Positions 6,074 through 6,792 of a DNA stretch of 6,792 nt are shown piece by piece. The number at the start of each line of letters is the position of its first letter. Position 1 is the stretch's first letter. The translations under genes were made by a program, and so were the position numbers. The notes beneath the pieces are model-generated. The model worked only from the letters and a program-made list of their open reading frames with translations. It was not told where the DNA came from and did no database searches. This DNA is from Burkholderiales bacterium (GTDB taxonomy: Bacteria; Pseudomonadota; Gammaproteobacteria; Burkholderiales; Burkholderiaceae_C), in NCBI GenBank assembly GCA_947448105.1, contig CANFNE010000137.1, positions 1 to 6,792 on the forward strand, in the 5' to 3' direction.

Positions 6074-6792
6074 ATGACCCCCAGCGATTTCGCCCCCCTC
6101 ATCCAACTCAGCCGTGGCGGCCTGACCGAATGCGTGCACTTTGGCGCGCTGGCGGTGGTCAATGCGCGTGACGAATTGCAGGCCTTTGTCGGCAAGCCGC
6201 ACATGATGGGCTTTACCCGTTCCACCCTCAAGGCCTTGCAGGCCTTGCCCTTTATGCAAGCGGGCGGCGCGCAAGAGTTTGGCCTGACCCAGCCCGAAGT
6301 TGCCATGCTGTGCGCCAGCCACAACGGCGAAGACATGCACGTGCAAGCGGCCGAGTCCATGCTGGCCAAGGCCGGGCAAGACTACAAGGTGCTGCGCTGC
6401 GGCTGCCACGTGCCGGGCACGTACATGCTGATGGACAAGACTGCGCCCGAGGGCATTTACTACGATGAACGCCACAACAACTGCAGCGGCAAGCACGCCG
6501 GTTTTGTGGCGCACTGCGTGCAAAAGGGCTGGAGCCTGGACGACTACATCGCCCCGGACCACCCGCTGCAGCAGGCTATTGCGCGTGACGTGGCTGCCGC
6601 CGTGGGCATGGACGTGCAAGACCTCAAAATGGGCATTGACGGCTGCTCGGCGCCCAACTACGCCATGCCCCTGTCCAAACTGGCCTACGGCTACGCGCGC
6701 CTGGCCAGTGGCGCCCAAGACGCGCAGTTTGGCAGCAGCTTTGCCCAGCTCGGCGAGGCCATGACCGCCTACCCCGAGATGGTCAGCGGCAC
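6074..6792 (+). CDS. L-asparaginase, Rhizobium etli-type class 3 (asparaginase II family; C-terminus beyond the window)
   Basis: Hydrolyses L-asparagine to aspartate and ammonia. The family is unrelated to the bacterial type I/II enzymes and has a serine beta-lactamase-like fold. The first 239 residues are visible, with no stop. Every residue known to matter in the R. etli enzyme is present at a constant offset of +2: the S-x-x-K pair S50 and K53 in TRSTLKALQ, the second serine S82 in ASHNGE, and the zinc site C137 and K140 in NNCSGKHAG with C191 in GIDGCSAPNYA, next to D189. The N-terminal SRGGLTECVHFG is also family-typical. No signal peptide is seen, so it is cytoplasmic. The ATG at 6074 has only a weak Shine-Dalgarno (AGAAAG, 6061-6066). 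It is transcribed divergently from the BCCP-CT gene. The R. etli enzymes are tied to growth on asparagine, so a catabolic, scavenging role is likely here. Confidence 0.92.
   Translation, partial: MTPSDFAPLIQLSRGGLTECVHFGALAVVNARDELQAFVGKPHMMGFTRSTLKALQALPFMQAGGAQEFGLTQPEVAMLCASHNGEDMHVQAAESMLAKAGQDYKVLRCGCHVPGTYMLMDKTAPEGIYYDERHNNCSGKHAGFVAHCVQKGWSLDDYIAPDHPLQQAIARDVAAAVGMDVQDLKMGIDGCSAPNYAMPLSKLAYGYARLASGAQDAQFGSSFAQLGEAMTAYPEMVSG

Noticed and set aside
6044..6718. Open frame of 224 codons antisense to the asparaginase gene
   Set aside because: The plus strand here carries the fully conserved asparaginase active site; the antisense product is low-complexity Val/His/Ala.

Overview
The window is GC-rich, densely coding DNA with the codon habits of a betaproteobacterium, most likely Burkholderiales (Comamonadaceae-like). 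That placement is inferred from base composition and gene families; there is no rRNA or tRNA in the window to anchor it. Six protein genes fill almost all of it. I see no insertion sequence, phage gene, CRISPR array or RNA gene.

Layout: (1) Positions 1-1387, minus strand: two components of a TRAP solute importer, a TatT-type outer lipoprotein followed 16 nt later by a DctP-type periplasmic binding protein that runs off the left edge. (2) A divergent spacer of about 130 bp. (3) Positions 1515-3910, plus strand: a two-gene operon with a 4-bp ATGA overlap. It encodes an APH-fold small-molecule kinase and a class-III PLP enzyme whose sequence looks like the ethanolamine-phosphate / 5-phosphohydroxylysine phospho-lyases. 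(4) A 43-bp convergent gap. (5) Positions 3954-5933, minus strand: a single gene encoding a biotin carrier domain fused through an Ala/Pro-rich linker to an acyl-CoA carboxyltransferase. (6) A 140-bp divergent spacer with a good minus-strand -10 box and a terminator-like hairpin plus T-tract on the plus strand. (7) Position 6074 to the right edge, plus strand: the first 239 residues of a Rhizobium etli-type (class 3) L-asparaginase with all expected catalytic and zinc-binding residues.

The most informative unit is the kinase/phospho-lyase pair. It fits a two-step route in which an amino alcohol is phosphorylated and the phospho-amine is then eliminated to an aldehyde, phosphate and ammonia. 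This parallels human hydroxylysine kinase plus 5-phosphohydroxylysine phospho-lyase. Asparaginase also releases ammonia, the TRAP proteins suggest uptake of an organic acid or related solute, and the carboxyltransferase acts on an acyl-CoA. A shared theme of scavenging amino compounds and organic acids is therefore possible, but the genes lie in four separate transcription units and no common pathway is proven. The carboxyltransferase has no biotin carboxylase partner in the window.
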